A DNA stretch of 64,000 nt from Amycolatopsis azurea DSM 43854 (GCF_001995215.1 NZ_MUXN01000016.1:124001-188000); one strand, 5' to 3'. Shown: positions 1 through 9,372, counted from the first letter of the stretch. A program made the numbers and translations. The notes: a model not told the origin generated them from the sequence alone.

Positions 1-643
1 CCCCGAAGTAGCCCCACGGCTGGTCGGCGCCGGTGTCGTTGGTCTGCATGACGACCTCGGGGCCCCGCGTGATGTTCACCGCGAGCGCGACGATCAGCAG
101 GACCGCCGCGATCAGTTCGATGAACACGCCGGCACTGTTGATCCGCGCCATCAGCTTCACGCCCCAGGCGTTCACCAGCGTGGTGAACAGGATCAGGATC
201 GTGCCGAGGATGACCGCGTTCACCGCGCTGTCGCCGGAGAACGAGAAGAACGACGAGATCTGGGGGAGCGTGATCTGGTAGGCCAGCGCCACGGCCGCGA
301 TGCTGACGATGGACGCCGTGAGCATCATCCAGCCCGCCAGCCACGCCACGTGCGGGCTGCCGAGCCGTTTCGACCAGTTGTAGATCGAACCAGCCACCGG
401 GTAGTGCGCCGCCAGTTCGGCGAACGACAGCGCGACCATCAGCTGCCCGACGAACACCATCGGCCACGACCACCAGTAGGCGGGCCCGCCGAAGCTGAAG
501 CCGAAGTAGAACAGCTGGAAGGTGCCGGTCAGGATCGAGATGTAGCTGATTCCCGCGGCGAAGGTGTGGAAGTTGCCGAGCGTTCTTTCGAGTTCCTGTT
601 TGTAGCCGAAACCGGCCAAGCCGTCATCGGAAGGAGTGCTCAT
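1..643 (-). CDS. APC-family amino acid permease, N-terminal part (runs off left edge)
   Basis: Inner-membrane amino acid/amine transporter. The start is ATG at 643; about 214 codons are visible and the C-terminus lies outside the window. The N-terminus (MSTPSDDGLAGFGYKQEL, then a TLGNF segment) and several hydrophobic segments match the APC fold and align well with the complete permease at 32408-33874, so the two are paralogues. The gene starts 16 bp after the stop of the aldehyde dehydrogenase at 660-2147 and is probably cotranscribed with it, suggesting uptake of an amine or amino acid whose aldehyde is then oxidised. The substrate cannot be read from the sequence. Confidence 0.85.
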   Translation of the reverse strand, partial: MSTPSDDGLAGFGYKQELERTLGNFHTFAAGISYISILTGTFQLFYFGFSFGGPAYWWSWPMVFVGQLMVALSFAELAAHYPVAGSIYNWSKRLGSPHVAWLAGWMMLTASIVSIAAVALAYQITLPQISSFFSFSGDSAVNAVILGTILILFTTLVNAWGVKLMARINSAGVFIELIAAVLLIVALAVNITRGPEVVMQTNDTGADQPWGYFG

Positions 644-659
644 CGGCAGTTTCCCGTCT

Positions 660-2147
660 TTAGTTGGATGCGGCAGGCTCCCCGGAGAACCAGCGCTGTG
701 GTGCGGGCCGGAGGTTCTGGTAGATGTGCTTGGCCTCCGTGTATTCGGCGAGTCCGGTCGGGCCGAGTTCCCGCCCGAAGCCGGACTGCTTGTAGCCACC
801 CCATTCCGCCTGCGGCAGGTACGGGTGGAAGTCGTTGATCCAGATCGTGCCGTGCCGCAGCCGGTTCGCGACCCGCTGCGCGCGGGACGCGTCGGAGGTG
901 AACACCGCGCCCGCGAGGCCGTAATGCGTGTCGTTGGCGATGCGGACGGCGTCGTCCTCGTCGGTGAAGGTCTCGACGGTGAGCACCGGGCCGAACGATT
1001 CGTCGACGACGGCGCTGCTGCCCTGCTTCACGTTGTCGAGGATGGTCGGCAGGTAGTAGTGCCCCTTCGCGAGTTCGCGATCGTCGGGGCGTTTGCCGCC
1101 GGTGCGCAGGACGGCGCCCTCTTCCAGCGCCCTCGCGACGTAACGTTCGATCTTTTCCAGATGGGCGGCCGAGATCAACGGACCGGTTTCAGCCTTCGGG
1201 TCGAAAGGTCCACCCAGTCGGATCAATTCGGCCCGCCGGACGAGTTCGTCGACGAACTTCTCGTGCCACTCCTCCTGGACGATCAGGCGGGCACCCGCCG
1301 AGCAGACCTGCCCGGAGTGCAGGAAGACCGCGGTCAGCGCGTAGTCGACGGCGGTGTCGAAGTCCGAGTCGGCGAAGACGACGTTCGGGTTCTTGCCGCC
1401 CAGTTCCAGCGCGACCTTCTTGATGGTGGACGCGGCCGAGGCGGCGATGATCTTCCCGGTCGCCAGGCCACCGGTGAACGAGACGAGGTCGACGTCCGGG
1501 TGCTCGGACAACGGCGCCCCCGCCTGCGCGCCGGCGCCGAGCACCAGGTTCGCGACGCCGCCGGGCAGCCCGGCCTCGGTCAGCAGCTTCATCAGCATGA
1601 TCGAGGTGTGCGGGGTCAGCTCGCTGGGCTTGAGGACGAAGGTGTTGCCCGCCGCGAGCGCGGGGGCGACCTTCCAGATGGTCTGCAGGAGCGGGTAGTT
1701 CCACGGCGTGATCAGCCCGCAGACCCCGACCGGCTCGTGCACGATCCGGCTGAACGCGTCCGGGTTTCCGGTGTCGACCACGCGGCCGGCGTCGTTCGCG
1801 GCGAGCTTGCCGAAGTAGCGCAGGCAGGCGGCGATGTCGGCCATGTCGTATTCGCTCTCGACCAGCCGTTTCCCGGTGTCGAGCGACTCGGCGCGGGCGA
1901 AGGCCGCGGCGTCGCGGTCGAGCAGGCCGGCGGCCTTCAGCAGCAGGTCACCGCGTTCTGGAGCGGGAGTGGCGGGCCACGGGCCGGTGTCGAAGGCCCT
2001 CCTCGCGGCGGCGATGGCCGCTTCGGTGTCCTCGCGGGTGCCTTCGGCGACCTCCGCGACCAGAGAGCCGTCAGCGGGGCAGCGGATCTCCCGGCGGCCA
2101 CCGCCGACCGCGTCGACCCATTCGCCACCGATGAAGAAATCCGCCAT
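660..2147 (-). CDS. NAD(P)-dependent aldehyde dehydrogenase, betaine-aldehyde dehydrogenase-like
   Basis: Oxidises an aldehyde to the acid in the cytosol. 495 residues, the usual family length. Visible motifs are TPWNYPL (substrate tunnel), SFTGGLATGK (cofactor loop), ELGGKNPNVVF (general-base Glu) and HSGQVCSAG (catalytic Cys). The C-terminal segment around NDFHPYLPQAEWGG resembles BetB/GbsA-type enzymes, so betaine aldehyde or an aminoaldehyde is likely. I chose ATG 2147; a TTG directly before it at 2150 is also in frame. The gene is divergent from dxs (217 bp apart) and is followed by a permease gene 16 bp downstream. The precise substrate is inference. Confidence 0.9.
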   Translation of the reverse strand: MADFFIGGEWVDAVGGGRREIRCPADGSLVAEVAEGTREDTEAAIAAARRAFDTGPWPATPAPERGDLLLKAAGLLDRDAAAFARAESLDTGKRLVESEYDMADIAACLRYFGKLAANDAGRVVDTGNPDAFSRIVHEPVGVCGLITPWNYPLLQTIWKVAPALAAGNTFVLKPSELTPHTSIMLMKLLTEAGLPGGVANLVLGAGAQAGAPLSEHPDVDLVSFTGGLATGKIIAASAASTIKKVALELGGKNPNVVFADSDFDTAVDYALTAVFLHSGQVCSAGARLIVQEEWHEKFVDELVRRAELIRLGGPFDPKAETGPLISAAHLEKIERYVARALEEGAVLRTGGKRPDDRELAKGHYYLPTILDNVKQGSSAVVDESFGPVLTVETFTDEDDAVRIANDTHYGLAGAVFTSDASRAQRVANRLRHGTIWINDFHPYLPQAEWGGYKQSGFGRELGPTGLAEYTEAKHIYQNLRPAPQRWFSGEPAASN

Positions 2148-2364
2148 CAAGCCACTCCAACCAGGCTTCTGCTCAACCGTCGATCAGCGATTATCGCGGG
2201 CACCCCACGTGACCGCTACTTGGCAAACGAGACCATGTTCACACCGTCGGGTGCGGTGTGGTGATTTTCTGACATGTGACCCGTGACGCGGGGGACGGAA
2301 GACTCTCAGCCGCCCTCCGTAGACTGGCCGGAACGGCGGAAGAGGAACCAGGCGAGGTGGGAGA

Positions 2365-4269
2365 GTGACGTTGCTCGAGTCCGTGCACGGACCGGCCGAC
2401 TTGAAGCGGATGAACCCGGAGCAGCTCGGCGAGCTGGCCGCGGAGATCCGGGACTTCCTCGTCGACAAGGTGCGGCTCGCCGGTGGTCACCTCGGCCCGA
2501 ACCTGGGTGTGGTCGAGCTGACGATGGCGCTGCACCGGGTCTTCGACTCGCCGAGCGACGCCATCGTGTGGGACGTCGGTCACCAGGCGTACGTGCACAA
2601 GATCGTCACCGGTCGGCACGACGGCTTCGACAAGCTGCGCCAGCTCGGCGGCCTCACCGGCTACCCGGCGCGCGGCGAGAGCGAGCACGACCTCGTCGAG
2701 AACAGTCACGCGTCGACAGCTCTGTCCTATGTGGACGGTCTGGCTAAGGCGTTCGAACTCGGCGGTGGCGGCAGGCACGCGATCGCGGTCGTCGGTGACG
2801 GCGCGCTGACCGGCGGCATGTGCTGGGAGGCGCTCAACAACATCGCCGCGAACCCGCGCCGCCCGGTCGTCATCGTCATCAACGACAACGGCCGTTCGTA
2901 CTCGCCGACCATCGGCGGCGTCGCGGACCACCTCGCGTCGCTGCGGCTCAAGCCGGGCTACGAGCGCGTCCTCGACCGCGGCAAGGAGTTGCTGCGGCAC
3001 ACGCCCATCGTCGGCAAGCCGATCTACGCGGCGCTGCACGCGGCGAAGGCCGGGCTCAAGGACGCGCTGAGCCCGCAGATGATGTTCTCCGACCTCGGCC
3101 TCAAGTACCTCGGCCCGGTCGACGGGCACGACCTCGCCGCGCTGGAGAAGGCGTTCCAGAGCGCCCGCGACTTCGGCGGCGCGGTCATCGTGCACGTGGT
3201 CACCGAGAAGGGCCACGGCTACGAGCCCGCGGTCACCAACCAGGCCGACCAGATGCACCAGACCGACCCGATCGACCCGGAGACCGGCCTGCCGCCGGTC
3301 AAGGGCCCGAGCTGGACCGGCGTCTTCGCCGACGAACTGGTCAAGATCGGCGCCGACCGCGAGGACGTCGTCGCGATCACCGCGGCCATGCTGCGCTCGA
3401 CGGGGCTGCACAAGTTCGCCGAGGCGTACCCGGACCGCTGGTACGACGTCGGCATCGCCGAGCAGCACGCGGTGACCTCGGCCGCCGGTCTCGCGATGGG
3501 CGGCAAGCATCCCGTCGTCGCCGTCTACTCGACGTTCCTGAACCGCGCTTTCGACCAGGTGCTGATGGACGTCGCGCTGCACCGCCAGCCGGTGACGCTG
3601 GTGCTGGACCGGGCGGGCATCACCGGACCGGACGGGCCGAGCCACCACGGCATGTGGGACCTGTCGCTGCTGGGCATGGTGCCGGGCATGAAGGTCGCCG
3701 CGCCGCGCGACGCCGGCACACTGCGCGAGGAACTGCGCGAGGCCGTCGCCGTCGAGGACGGGCCGACGGCGCTGCGGTTCTCCAAGGGCGGCGTGATCGA
3801 CTCCGTGCCCGCCGTGGAACGCGTCGGCGTGGTGGACGTGCTGCGCAAGCCGACCGGTGACGCCGACGTCCTGCTCGTCGCGGTGGGCGCGTTCGCGATG
3901 CTCGGGCTCGCCGCGGCGGACCGGCTGGCCGACCAAGGCATCGGCGTGACTGTGGTGGACCCGCGCTGGGTCGTCCCGGCGCCCGCCGAACTGGTCGCGC
4001 TGGCCGAGCAGCACAAGCTCGTCGTGACCGTCGAGGACAGCGGCCGCCACGGTGGCTTCGGGTCCGCGCTGGCCGCGTTGTTCCGCGACGCCGAATGCGA
4101 CGTCCCGCTGCGTGACCTCGCGGTGCCGCAGGTGTTCCACGACCACGGTTCGCGCGAGGAGGTGCTGGCCAGGGTCGGGCTGACCGCGCAGGACGTGGCG
4201 CGGCGGGTGACCGAGTGGTCGGCGAACCTCGCCAGCCGGACGCCGGCGCCGGAGGACACGCACCGCTGA
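2365..4269 (+). CDS. dxs: 1-deoxy-D-xylulose-5-phosphate synthase
   Basis: Condenses pyruvate and glyceraldehyde 3-phosphate, the first step of the MEP isoprenoid pathway; TPP-dependent and cytosolic. 634 residues from a GTG start. GDGALTGG marks the TPP/Mg site near residue 147, VGIAEQHAVT holds the catalytic Glu of the pyrimidine domain, and DRAGITGPDGPSHHG is a DXS signature. A transketolase C-terminal domain follows. The TGA stop lies inside a hairpin element (4267-4337). In mycobacteria dxs1 is convergent with rnd; here rnd is 30 kb away (34791-36059). Confidence 0.98.
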   Translation: MTLLESVHGPADLKRMNPEQLGELAAEIRDFLVDKVRLAGGHLGPNLGVVELTMALHRVFDSPSDAIVWDVGHQAYVHKIVTGRHDGFDKLRQLGGLTGYPARGESEHDLVENSHASTALSYVDGLAKAFELGGGGRHAIAVVGDGALTGGMCWEALNNIAANPRRPVVIVINDNGRSYSPTIGGVADHLASLRLKPGYERVLDRGKELLRHTPIVGKPIYAALHAAKAGLKDALSPQMMFSDLGLKYLGPVDGHDLAALEKAFQSARDFGGAVIVHVVTEKGHGYEPAVTNQADQMHQTDPIDPETGLPPVKGPSWTGVFADELVKIGADREDVVAITAAMLRSTGLHKFAEAYPDRWYDVGIAEQHAVTSAAGLAMGGKHPVVAVYSTFLNRAFDQVLMDVALHRQPVTLVLDRAGITGPDGPSHHGMWDLSLLGMVPGMKVAAPRDAGTLREELREAVAVEDGPTALRFSKGGVIDSVPAVERVGVVDVLRKPTGDADVLLVAVGAFAMLGLAAADRLADQGIGVTVVDPRWVVPAPAELVALAEQHKLVVTVEDSGRHGGFGSALAALFRDAECDVPLRDLAVPQVFHDHGSREEVLARVGLTAQDVARRVTEWSANLASRTPAPEDTHR

Positions 4270-4337
4270 AGGGGACTTTCCCCGCATCACACGCGGTGAA
4301 GGGAGCTTTCCTCGCATGGCATGCGGGGAAAGCTCCC
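4267..4337. terminator. Long hairpin element between dxs and the PfpI gene
   Basis: Begins at the dxs TGA. Positions 4301-4337 form a stem with 17-18 bp arms (GGGAGCTTTC... / ...GAAAGCTCCC) and a 2-nt centre. The first 21 nt (4267-4287) are repeated exactly at 34708-34728, again starting at a stop codon. It lies between convergent genes and has no U-tract, so a terminator role is inferred from position and stem strength. Confidence 0.7.
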
Positions 4338-4349
4338 ATCAGCCCCCGG

Positions 4350-5024
4350 TCAGGCCCGCCAGACGGTGCCCCGCCGCTCGTACTCCAGCACCACTTCGGT
4401 CCGCCGAGCCGCTTTCGCGCCCAAGAAGCGCTCCACGAGCCAGAGCGACACTTCGAGACCCGCGGTGATCCCGCCGCCGGTGATCAGATCGCCGTCGTCG
4501 ACGACACGCGCGTCGATCACCTTCGCGCCCTGAGCGGCCAGATCCGCCTTCGCGCCGTTGTGCGTCGTCGCGTTGCGGCCCTTCGTCAGACCTGCCGCGG
4601 ACAGCACCATCGTCCCGGTGCAGATCCCGACCGGAAGCGCCCGTGACGCCGTCAGGCGCCGCAGGAAACCCTGATCCGCGTTGAGCCGGTGCACACCGGG
4701 GCCGTTCCGGTCGGTGTAGCCGCCGCCGGGCACCACCAGGATGTCGCAGGGCGACCAGGTTCGCGGGACCTCGACCACAGTGTCGTAGGTGCACTTCACG
4801 GGACCGGGTCGCCCTGCCGAAACCAGTGAGGTGACCACGGCGCCGCCGGTGAGTTTCCCGGCCAGCCCCAGCACTTCGACGGGAGCGACGAAATCCTGTT
4901 CCTCCACGCCGTCGAACATCAGGATCTGCACCCGCAACGGGGTGGCGGCGGACGCGGCGGGGGCGGTGACGCCCACGAGACCGGCGGACACGGCTGAAGC
5001 ACGCAGAAAAGTTCGGCGCTGCAA
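4350..5024 (-). CDS. Exported DJ-1/PfpI family protein
   Basis: 224 residues. The N-terminus QRRTFLRAS followed by a hydrophobic stretch ending at AASA looks like a Tat signal peptide cleaved near residue 26. The rest is a class I glutamine amidotransferase-like fold: VQILMFDGVEEQDF at the start, PGGGYTD in the middle, and VGICTGTMVLSAAG with the nucleophile-elbow Cys. DJ-1/PfpI proteins include chaperones, glyoxalases, isonitrile hydratases and regulators; nothing here selects one. Export is unusual for the fold. Convergent with dxs. Confidence 0.85.
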   Translation of the reverse strand: MQRRTFLRASAVSAGLVGVTAPAASAATPLRVQILMFDGVEEQDFVAPVEVLGLAGKLTGGAVVTSLVSAGRPGPVKCTYDTVVEVPRTWSPCDILVVPGGGYTDRNGPGVHRLNADQGFLRRLTASRALPVGICTGTMVLSAAGLTKGRNATTHNGAKADLAAQGAKVIDARVVDDGDLITGGGITAGLEVSLWLVERFLGAKAARRTEVVLEYERRGTVWRA

Positions 5025-5069
5025 GACGACCTCCCAGGTGGTGTACCCAGTGGTCGCGCGAAAAGTCTC

Positions 5070-5597
5070 TCAGGTTCCCGTGAGCCGGGCGACCGAGCGG
5101 ACGACGAGGTCCCGGGTCGCGGCGGGGGAGGAGAATCCCAGGATCGACAGGTGCACGACGAGGCTCAGCAGTTCCTCGGCGTCGAAGTGGTCCGGCACGG
5201 AACCCGAACGCTGCGCGGCCTGGATCGCGGCGACCTTGTCCGCGTGCGCCCGCACCTCGGCCTCCGGGGCGGCGTCGAAGCCGTTCTCCAGCCGCAGCCA
5301 GCCCATGAGCCGCAGGACCTCGGGGTGCTCGAGATACCGGTCGAACAACCGTCCCGCGTAGCCGGGCAGGTCGTCGGGGGTGATCGGGACCGCCTTGATC
5401 GCGGCGTCCACCTGTTCCTGCACGACCGTCTCGAACAGGTACTCCTTGCTGCAGAAATAGGCGTAGATCAGCGCCTTGTTGGCGCCGGCGTTCTTCGCGA
5501 TGCGGTCCACCCGTGCGCCCGCGATGCCGTACGTCGCGAACTCGGTGGTCGCCGCGTCCAGCAGCTTCCGCTTGGTCGCTTCCTTGTCCCTGACCAT
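5070..5597 (-). CDS. TetR/AcrR-family transcriptional regulator
   Basis: 175 residues from ATG 5597 (MVRDKEATKRKLL). The N-terminal helix-turn-helix spans roughly residues 10-55 (TEFATYGIAGARVDRIAKNAG, then ALIYAYF) and the C-terminal part is the ligand-binding/dimerisation domain. An in-frame upstream extension to 5663 would run through the operator region and is rejected. Divergent from the SDR gene at 5690; two matching palindromes (5608-5628, 5659-5679) lie between them, so it probably represses both itself and the SDR. The inducer is unknown. Confidence 0.92.
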   Translation of the reverse strand: MVRDKEATKRKLLDAATTEFATYGIAGARVDRIAKNAGANKALIYAYFCSKEYLFETVVQEQVDAAIKAVPITPDDLPGYAGRLFDRYLEHPEVLRLMGWLRLENGFDAAPEAEVRAHADKVAAIQAAQRSGSVPDHFDAEELLSLVVHLSILGFSSPAATRDLVVRSVARLTGT

Positions 5598-5607
5598 GTG
5601 ACCCAGT

Positions 5608-5628
5608 CTAACTAACTGGTTGGTTGAC
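5608..5628. promoter_or_regulatory. TetR-type operator, site 1
   Basis: CTAACTAACTGGTTGGTTG is a near-perfect palindrome centred on TGG/CGG, 11 bp upstream of the TetR gene start. It is the inverted partner of the second copy at 5659-5679. Confidence 0.7.
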
Positions 5629-5658
5629 AGCCAGTCGAGGGGCGTGGCAATCTGAGTT

Positions 5659-5679
5659 GGCAACCAACCGGTTAGTTAG
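5659..5679. promoter_or_regulatory. TetR-type operator, site 2
   Basis: CAACCAACCGGTTAGTTAG repeats the site-1 palindrome with one base change, ending 10 bp before the SDR start codon at 5690. Bound repressor here would block SDR transcription. Confidence 0.7.
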
Positions 5680-5689
5680 GAGCAGGGAC

Positions 5690-6505
5690 ATGAAGGTCGC
5701 ACTGGTCACGGGCGCTTCCGCGGGAATCGGCGAAGCCACGGCCCTCGCGTTGCGGGAGGCGGGCTACACGGTCTACGGCGCCGCGAGGCGCGTCGAGCGG
5801 ATGACCGGACTCGCCGAACGCGGGGTCAAGGTCCTCGAGATGGACGTCACCGACGACGCGTCGATGGTCGCGGGCGTCGAGCGGATCATCGAGGAGTCCG
5901 GCCGCATCGACGTCCTGGTCAACAACGCGGGCTATGGCTCGTACGGGGCCTTCGAGGACGTGCCGCTCTCGGAAGGGAAGTACCAGTTCGAGGTCAACCT
6001 GTTCGGCCTCGCGCGGCTCGTCCAGCTGACCACGCCGCATATGCGCGCCCAGGGCTCCGGCAAGATCGTGAACATCTCGTCGATCGGCGGCAAGATCTAC
6101 GAACCGCTCGGCGGCTGGTACCACTCGACCAAGTTCGCGGTCGAAGGTCTCAGCGACTCACTGCGGCTGGAACTCAAGCCGTTCGGCATCGACGTCGTGG
6201 TGATCGAGCCGGGCGCCATCAAGACCGAATGGGGTGGCATCGCGGTCGAGAACCTGCTCAAGACCTCGGGCGACACCGCCTACGCGCCGCAGGCCAAGGC
6301 ACTCGCGAAGTTCTTCGACCAGGCCGCGCGCGGCTCGGACCCGAAGGTGATCGCCGACGTCATCATGAAGGCGGTCCGGGCCCGGCGCCCGAAGACCCGC
6401 TACGCCGCCGGGTTCGGGGCGAAGCCGATCCTGTTCGTGCGCCGGGTGCTCCCGGACCGTGCCTTCGACGCGATGTTCCTCGGCGCGTTGCGCCGTTTCG
6501 CCTAG
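5690..6505 (+). CDS. Short-chain dehydrogenase/reductase (SDR)
   Basis: NAD(P)-dependent oxidoreductase, 271 residues, ATG start at 5690 (MKVALVTGASAGIG). TGASAGIG binds the cofactor, NNAGYGSYG stabilises the central sheet, and YHSTK is the catalytic Tyr/Lys pair with a preceding Ser in NISSIGG. Classical SDR; the substrate is unknown. Regulated by the adjacent TetR through two operator sites, which suggests induction by a small molecule. Its TAG stop is shared as CTAG (6502-6505) with the convergent NCS1 permease. Confidence 0.93.
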   Translation: MKVALVTGASAGIGEATALALREAGYTVYGAARRVERMTGLAERGVKVLEMDVTDDASMVAGVERIIEESGRIDVLVNNAGYGSYGAFEDVPLSEGKYQFEVNLFGLARLVQLTTPHMRAQGSGKIVNISSIGGKIYEPLGGWYHSTKFAVEGLSDSLRLELKPFGIDVVVIEPGAIKTEWGGIAVENLLKTSGDTAYAPQAKALAKFFDQAARGSDPKVIADVIMKAVRARRPKTRYAAGFGAKPILFVRRVLPDRAFDAMFLGALRRFA

Positions 6506-7944
6506 ACCGCGACGGCCGGTTCCGTGACGGGCTCCGCGTACGAGTAGACCTCGCGCGGCTCGGGGAAGAGCCTCACCAGCACCGGATACGCGATCGCCGC
6601 CGTGCACAGCGTCACCACCATGCTGATGTCCACGCCGCCCGCGATGTCCTTGAGCGGCCCGGCGATCATCGGGGTGTTGGCCGTCAGCAGGCCCAGCGTC
6701 GTCGCCGGGATCCACGCGGCCATCGCCCGCCAGTTCACGCCGCGGGTGAACCAGTAGCGCCCGCCCTTGCGGCCCTGGTTGAACACCTGGAGATCGTCCG
6801 GATCGTAGAACCCGCGCCGCAGCACGAAACCGATCATCATGATCACCATCCACGGCGACGTGCACAGCACGATCAGCGTGGCGAAGGCGTTGATGCTGGA
6901 CACCATGTCCAGCACGAAGTTGCCGACGAAGATGAACACGACGCTGAGCGAGCCGATCAGCAGCGTCGCCTGTACCCGGCTCAGCTTCACGAAGATCGAA
7001 CTGAAGTCCAGCCCGGTCCCGTAGAGCGACGTCGTGCCGGTGGACAGCCCGCCGATCAGCGCGACGACGATCAGCGGGATCGCGTACCAGAGCGGGGAGA
7101 TCGCGGTCAGGCCGGTGATGTAGTCGGCCGGATCCGCGACCAGGGTCGCGGTGGCGATGCCGAACCCGAACGGCAGCAACGTCGCCACCTGCGCCAGGAA
7201 CGGCGCCGCCAGCAGGGAACGGCGGCTGTGGCGCGCGGGGATGTAGCGCGTCCAGTCGCCGAGGAAGGCGCCGAACGAGATCGGGTTCGCCATCGTGGTG
7301 AGCGCGGCGAGGATCCAGGTCGGCCAGAAATCCCCGAGCGCGTAGGTCCCGGTGCCGGCGAACCCGGGGTCGAACGTGCCGCCGTAGGCGATGATCCCGA
7401 GCAGCATGATCGCCGTGCCCAGCACCACGGCGACCCGGTTCACCAGCAGCATGAACCGGTAGCCGTAGATGCACACCACCAGCGTCGCGATCGCGATGAC
7501 GCCGTACGCGACGCCGCGGAGCACTTCACCGCCGTCGAAACCGAAAAGCCGTTGTGCCGCACCGGCGACGGCGTCGCCGCTCACCCAGACCGAGATGGCG
7601 AAGAACGTGATCGCCGTCAGCAGGGAGAGGAAGGAGCCGACACAGCGGCCGACGACGCCGAAGTGCGCGCCGGAGGAGACCGCGTTGTTGGTCCGGGTGA
7701 GCGGGCCGAACAGCGACATCGGCGAGAGCACCAGCGCGCCCACGACCACGCCCGCGACGGTGGCCGCCACCGCCGCCCAGAAGCTCAGGCCGAACGCGAT
7801 CGGGAGGGTCCCGAGGATGATGGTGGCGAAGGTGTTCGCGCCGCCGAACGCCATGCGGAACAGGTCGCGCGGACGCGAAGTCTGTTCCTCGGGCGGGATC
7901 GGCGCGATGCCGTGCTGCTCGACTTCGGTGACCTTGTCACCCAT
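6502..7944 (-). CDS. NCS1-family purine-cytosine permease
   Basis: 480 residues with about 12 hydrophobic segments. The motif FGGANTF near residue 33 and the segment GPLTRTNNAVSSGAHFG are typical of NCS1 symporters for nucleobases, allantoin or hydantoins. Last gene of the five-gene minus-strand operon that begins at 13454, 21 bp after the aldehyde dehydrogenase. In this context the cargo may be a guanidino compound or urea-cycle-related nitrogen source, which is inference only. Shares CTAG with the SDR stop. Confidence 0.9.
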   Translation of the reverse strand: MGDKVTEVEQHGIAPIPPEEQTSRPRDLFRMAFGGANTFATIILGTLPIAFGLSFWAAVAATVAGVVVGALVLSPMSLFGPLTRTNNAVSSGAHFGVVGRCVGSFLSLLTAITFFAISVWVSGDAVAGAAQRLFGFDGGEVLRGVAYGVIAIATLVVCIYGYRFMLLVNRVAVVLGTAIMLLGIIAYGGTFDPGFAGTGTYALGDFWPTWILAALTTMANPISFGAFLGDWTRYIPARHSRRSLLAAPFLAQVATLLPFGFGIATATLVADPADYITGLTAISPLWYAIPLIVVALIGGLSTGTTSLYGTGLDFSSIFVKLSRVQATLLIGSLSVVFIFVGNFVLDMVSSINAFATLIVLCTSPWMVIMMIGFVLRRGFYDPDDLQVFNQGRKGGRYWFTRGVNWRAMAAWIPATTLGLLTANTPMIAGPLKDIAGGVDISMVVTLCTAAIAYPVLVRLFPEPREVYSYAEPVTEPAVAV

Positions 7945-7965
7945 GGGGACCTCCGGCTAAAAGCT

Positions 7966-9372
7966 TCAGGCGAAGCGGGTCATGACGTGCTTGACGCGGG
8001 TGTACTCGGCGAAGGAGTAGGACGAGAGGTCCTTCCCGTGGCCCGAGTGCCCGAAGCCGCCATGGGGCATTTCCGAGACCAGCGGCCCGTGGGTGTTGAC
8101 CCAGACGCAGCCGAAGTCGAGTTCGCCCGAGACGCGGGTCGCGCGTGACAGGTCGTTGGTCCAGATCGACGACGCCAGCCCGTACGGGACGCCGTTGGCC
8201 AGGCGCACCGCCTCGTCCTCGTCCACAAAGGACTGGACGGTGATCACCGGGCCGAAGATCTCCTCCTGCACGATCTCGTCGTCCTGCTTCAGGCCCGAGA
8301 TCACGGTGGGGGAGAAGAAGAACCCGCGGTCACCGGCCGGGGTACCGCCGGTCTCCACGCGGGCGTGCGACGGCAGGTTTTCGACGAGCCCGCGGACCCG
8401 GCCGAACTGCGCCTCACTGTTGAGCGGGCCGAAGTCCGCGCCGGGCTTCTGCGCGGCGGCGGCCTTGGTCAGCTCCGTGACGAACTCGTCGTGGATCGCC
8501 GCGTCCACCAGCACCCGGCTGCCCGCTGTGCAGTCCTGCCCGGCGTTGTAGAACGCCGCGCCGACGATGCCCTCGGCCGCCTCGGCGAGGTTGACGTCGC
8601 CGAAGACCAGCAGCGGCGCGTTCCCGCCGAGTTCCAGGTGCGTGCGCTTGAGGTCGGCCGCCGCGACGGTGGCGACGTCGATGCCGGCGCGGGTCGACCC
8701 GGTGATCGACACCAGTTCGGTGATCGGGTGCTTCACCAGCGCGCGGCCGGTGTCGCGGTCGCCGCACAGCACGTTGAACGCGCCCCTCGGCAGGAATTCC
8801 GCCGCGACCTTCGCCAGCAGCACGGCCGTCGACGGCGTGGTCTCGGCGGGCTTCAGCACGACGGTGTTGCCCGCCGCCAGCGCCGGGGCGATCTTCCAGA
8901 CGCCCATCATCAGCGGGTAGTTCCACGGCGCGATCTGCGCGCAGACGCCGACCGGTTCACGGCGGATCGCCGAGCTGTGCCCTGGCAGATACTCGCCTGA
9001 CGCGGTGCCTTCGAGCTGCCGGGCCGCGCCGGCGAAGAACCGCAGCGCGCTGACACACTCCGGGATCTCCTCCTCCAGCACGACGGCGCGGATCTTGCCG
9101 GTCTCGCGGATTTCGAGCTCGGCGAACTCCTCCGCGCGGGCCTCGACCGCGTCGGCGATCTTCAGCAGCGCGAGCTGACGTTGCGCGGGAGTGCTCTTGC
9201 GCCACACGCCGAACGCGCGTTCGGCGGCCTCCAGAGCGGCGTCCACATCGGACTGCTCGGACAGGACGCTGGTGCCGAAGACCTCGCCGGTGGCGGGGTC
9301 CACCAGGTCGAGCGTCCGCGAGCCCGCCGCCGGTACCTCGGCGCCGTCGATGAAATTCAGGACCTGAGTCAT
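7966..9372 (-). CDS. Aldehyde dehydrogenase, aminobutyraldehyde/guanidinobutyraldehyde dehydrogenase-like
   Basis: 468 residues from ATG 9372 (MTQVLNFIDGAEV). Motifs are APWNYPL, SITGSTRAG, LELGGNAPLLVF (Glu) and GQDCTAGSR (catalytic Cys). The start codon overlaps the TGA of the TPP-enzyme gene by 4 bp (ATGA), so the two are translationally coupled. Behind a ketoarginine-type decarboxylase and a ureohydrolase, the expected substrate is 4-guanidinobutyraldehyde or 4-aminobutyraldehyde (KauB-like). Substrate assignment rests on context. Confidence 0.92.
   Translation of the reverse strand: MTQVLNFIDGAEVPAAGSRTLDLVDPATGEVFGTSVLSEQSDVDAALEAAERAFGVWRKSTPAQRQLALLKIADAVEARAEEFAELEIRETGKIRAVVLEEEIPECVSALRFFAGAARQLEGTASGEYLPGHSSAIRREPVGVCAQIAPWNYPLMMGVWKIAPALAAGNTVVLKPAETTPSTAVLLAKVAAEFLPRGAFNVLCGDRDTGRALVKHPITELVSITGSTRAGIDVATVAAADLKRTHLELGGNAPLLVFGDVNLAEAAEGIVGAAFYNAGQDCTAGSRVLVDAAIHDEFVTELTKAAAAQKPGADFGPLNSEAQFGRVRGLVENLPSHARVETGGTPAGDRGFFFSPTVISGLKQDDEIVQEEIFGPVITVQSFVDEDEAVRLANGVPYGLASSIWTNDLSRATRVSGELDFGCVWVNTHGPLVSEMPHGGFGHSGHGKDLSSYSFAEYTRVKHVMTRFA

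Noticed and set aside
636..2264. Long open frame antisense to the aldehyde dehydrogenase (similar ones oppose fadB, hemE and others)
   Set aside because: In DNA this GC-rich the antisense frames stay open by chance; composition is Arg/Gly/Ala-biased and shows no motifs, while the opposite strand carries clear enzyme signatures.
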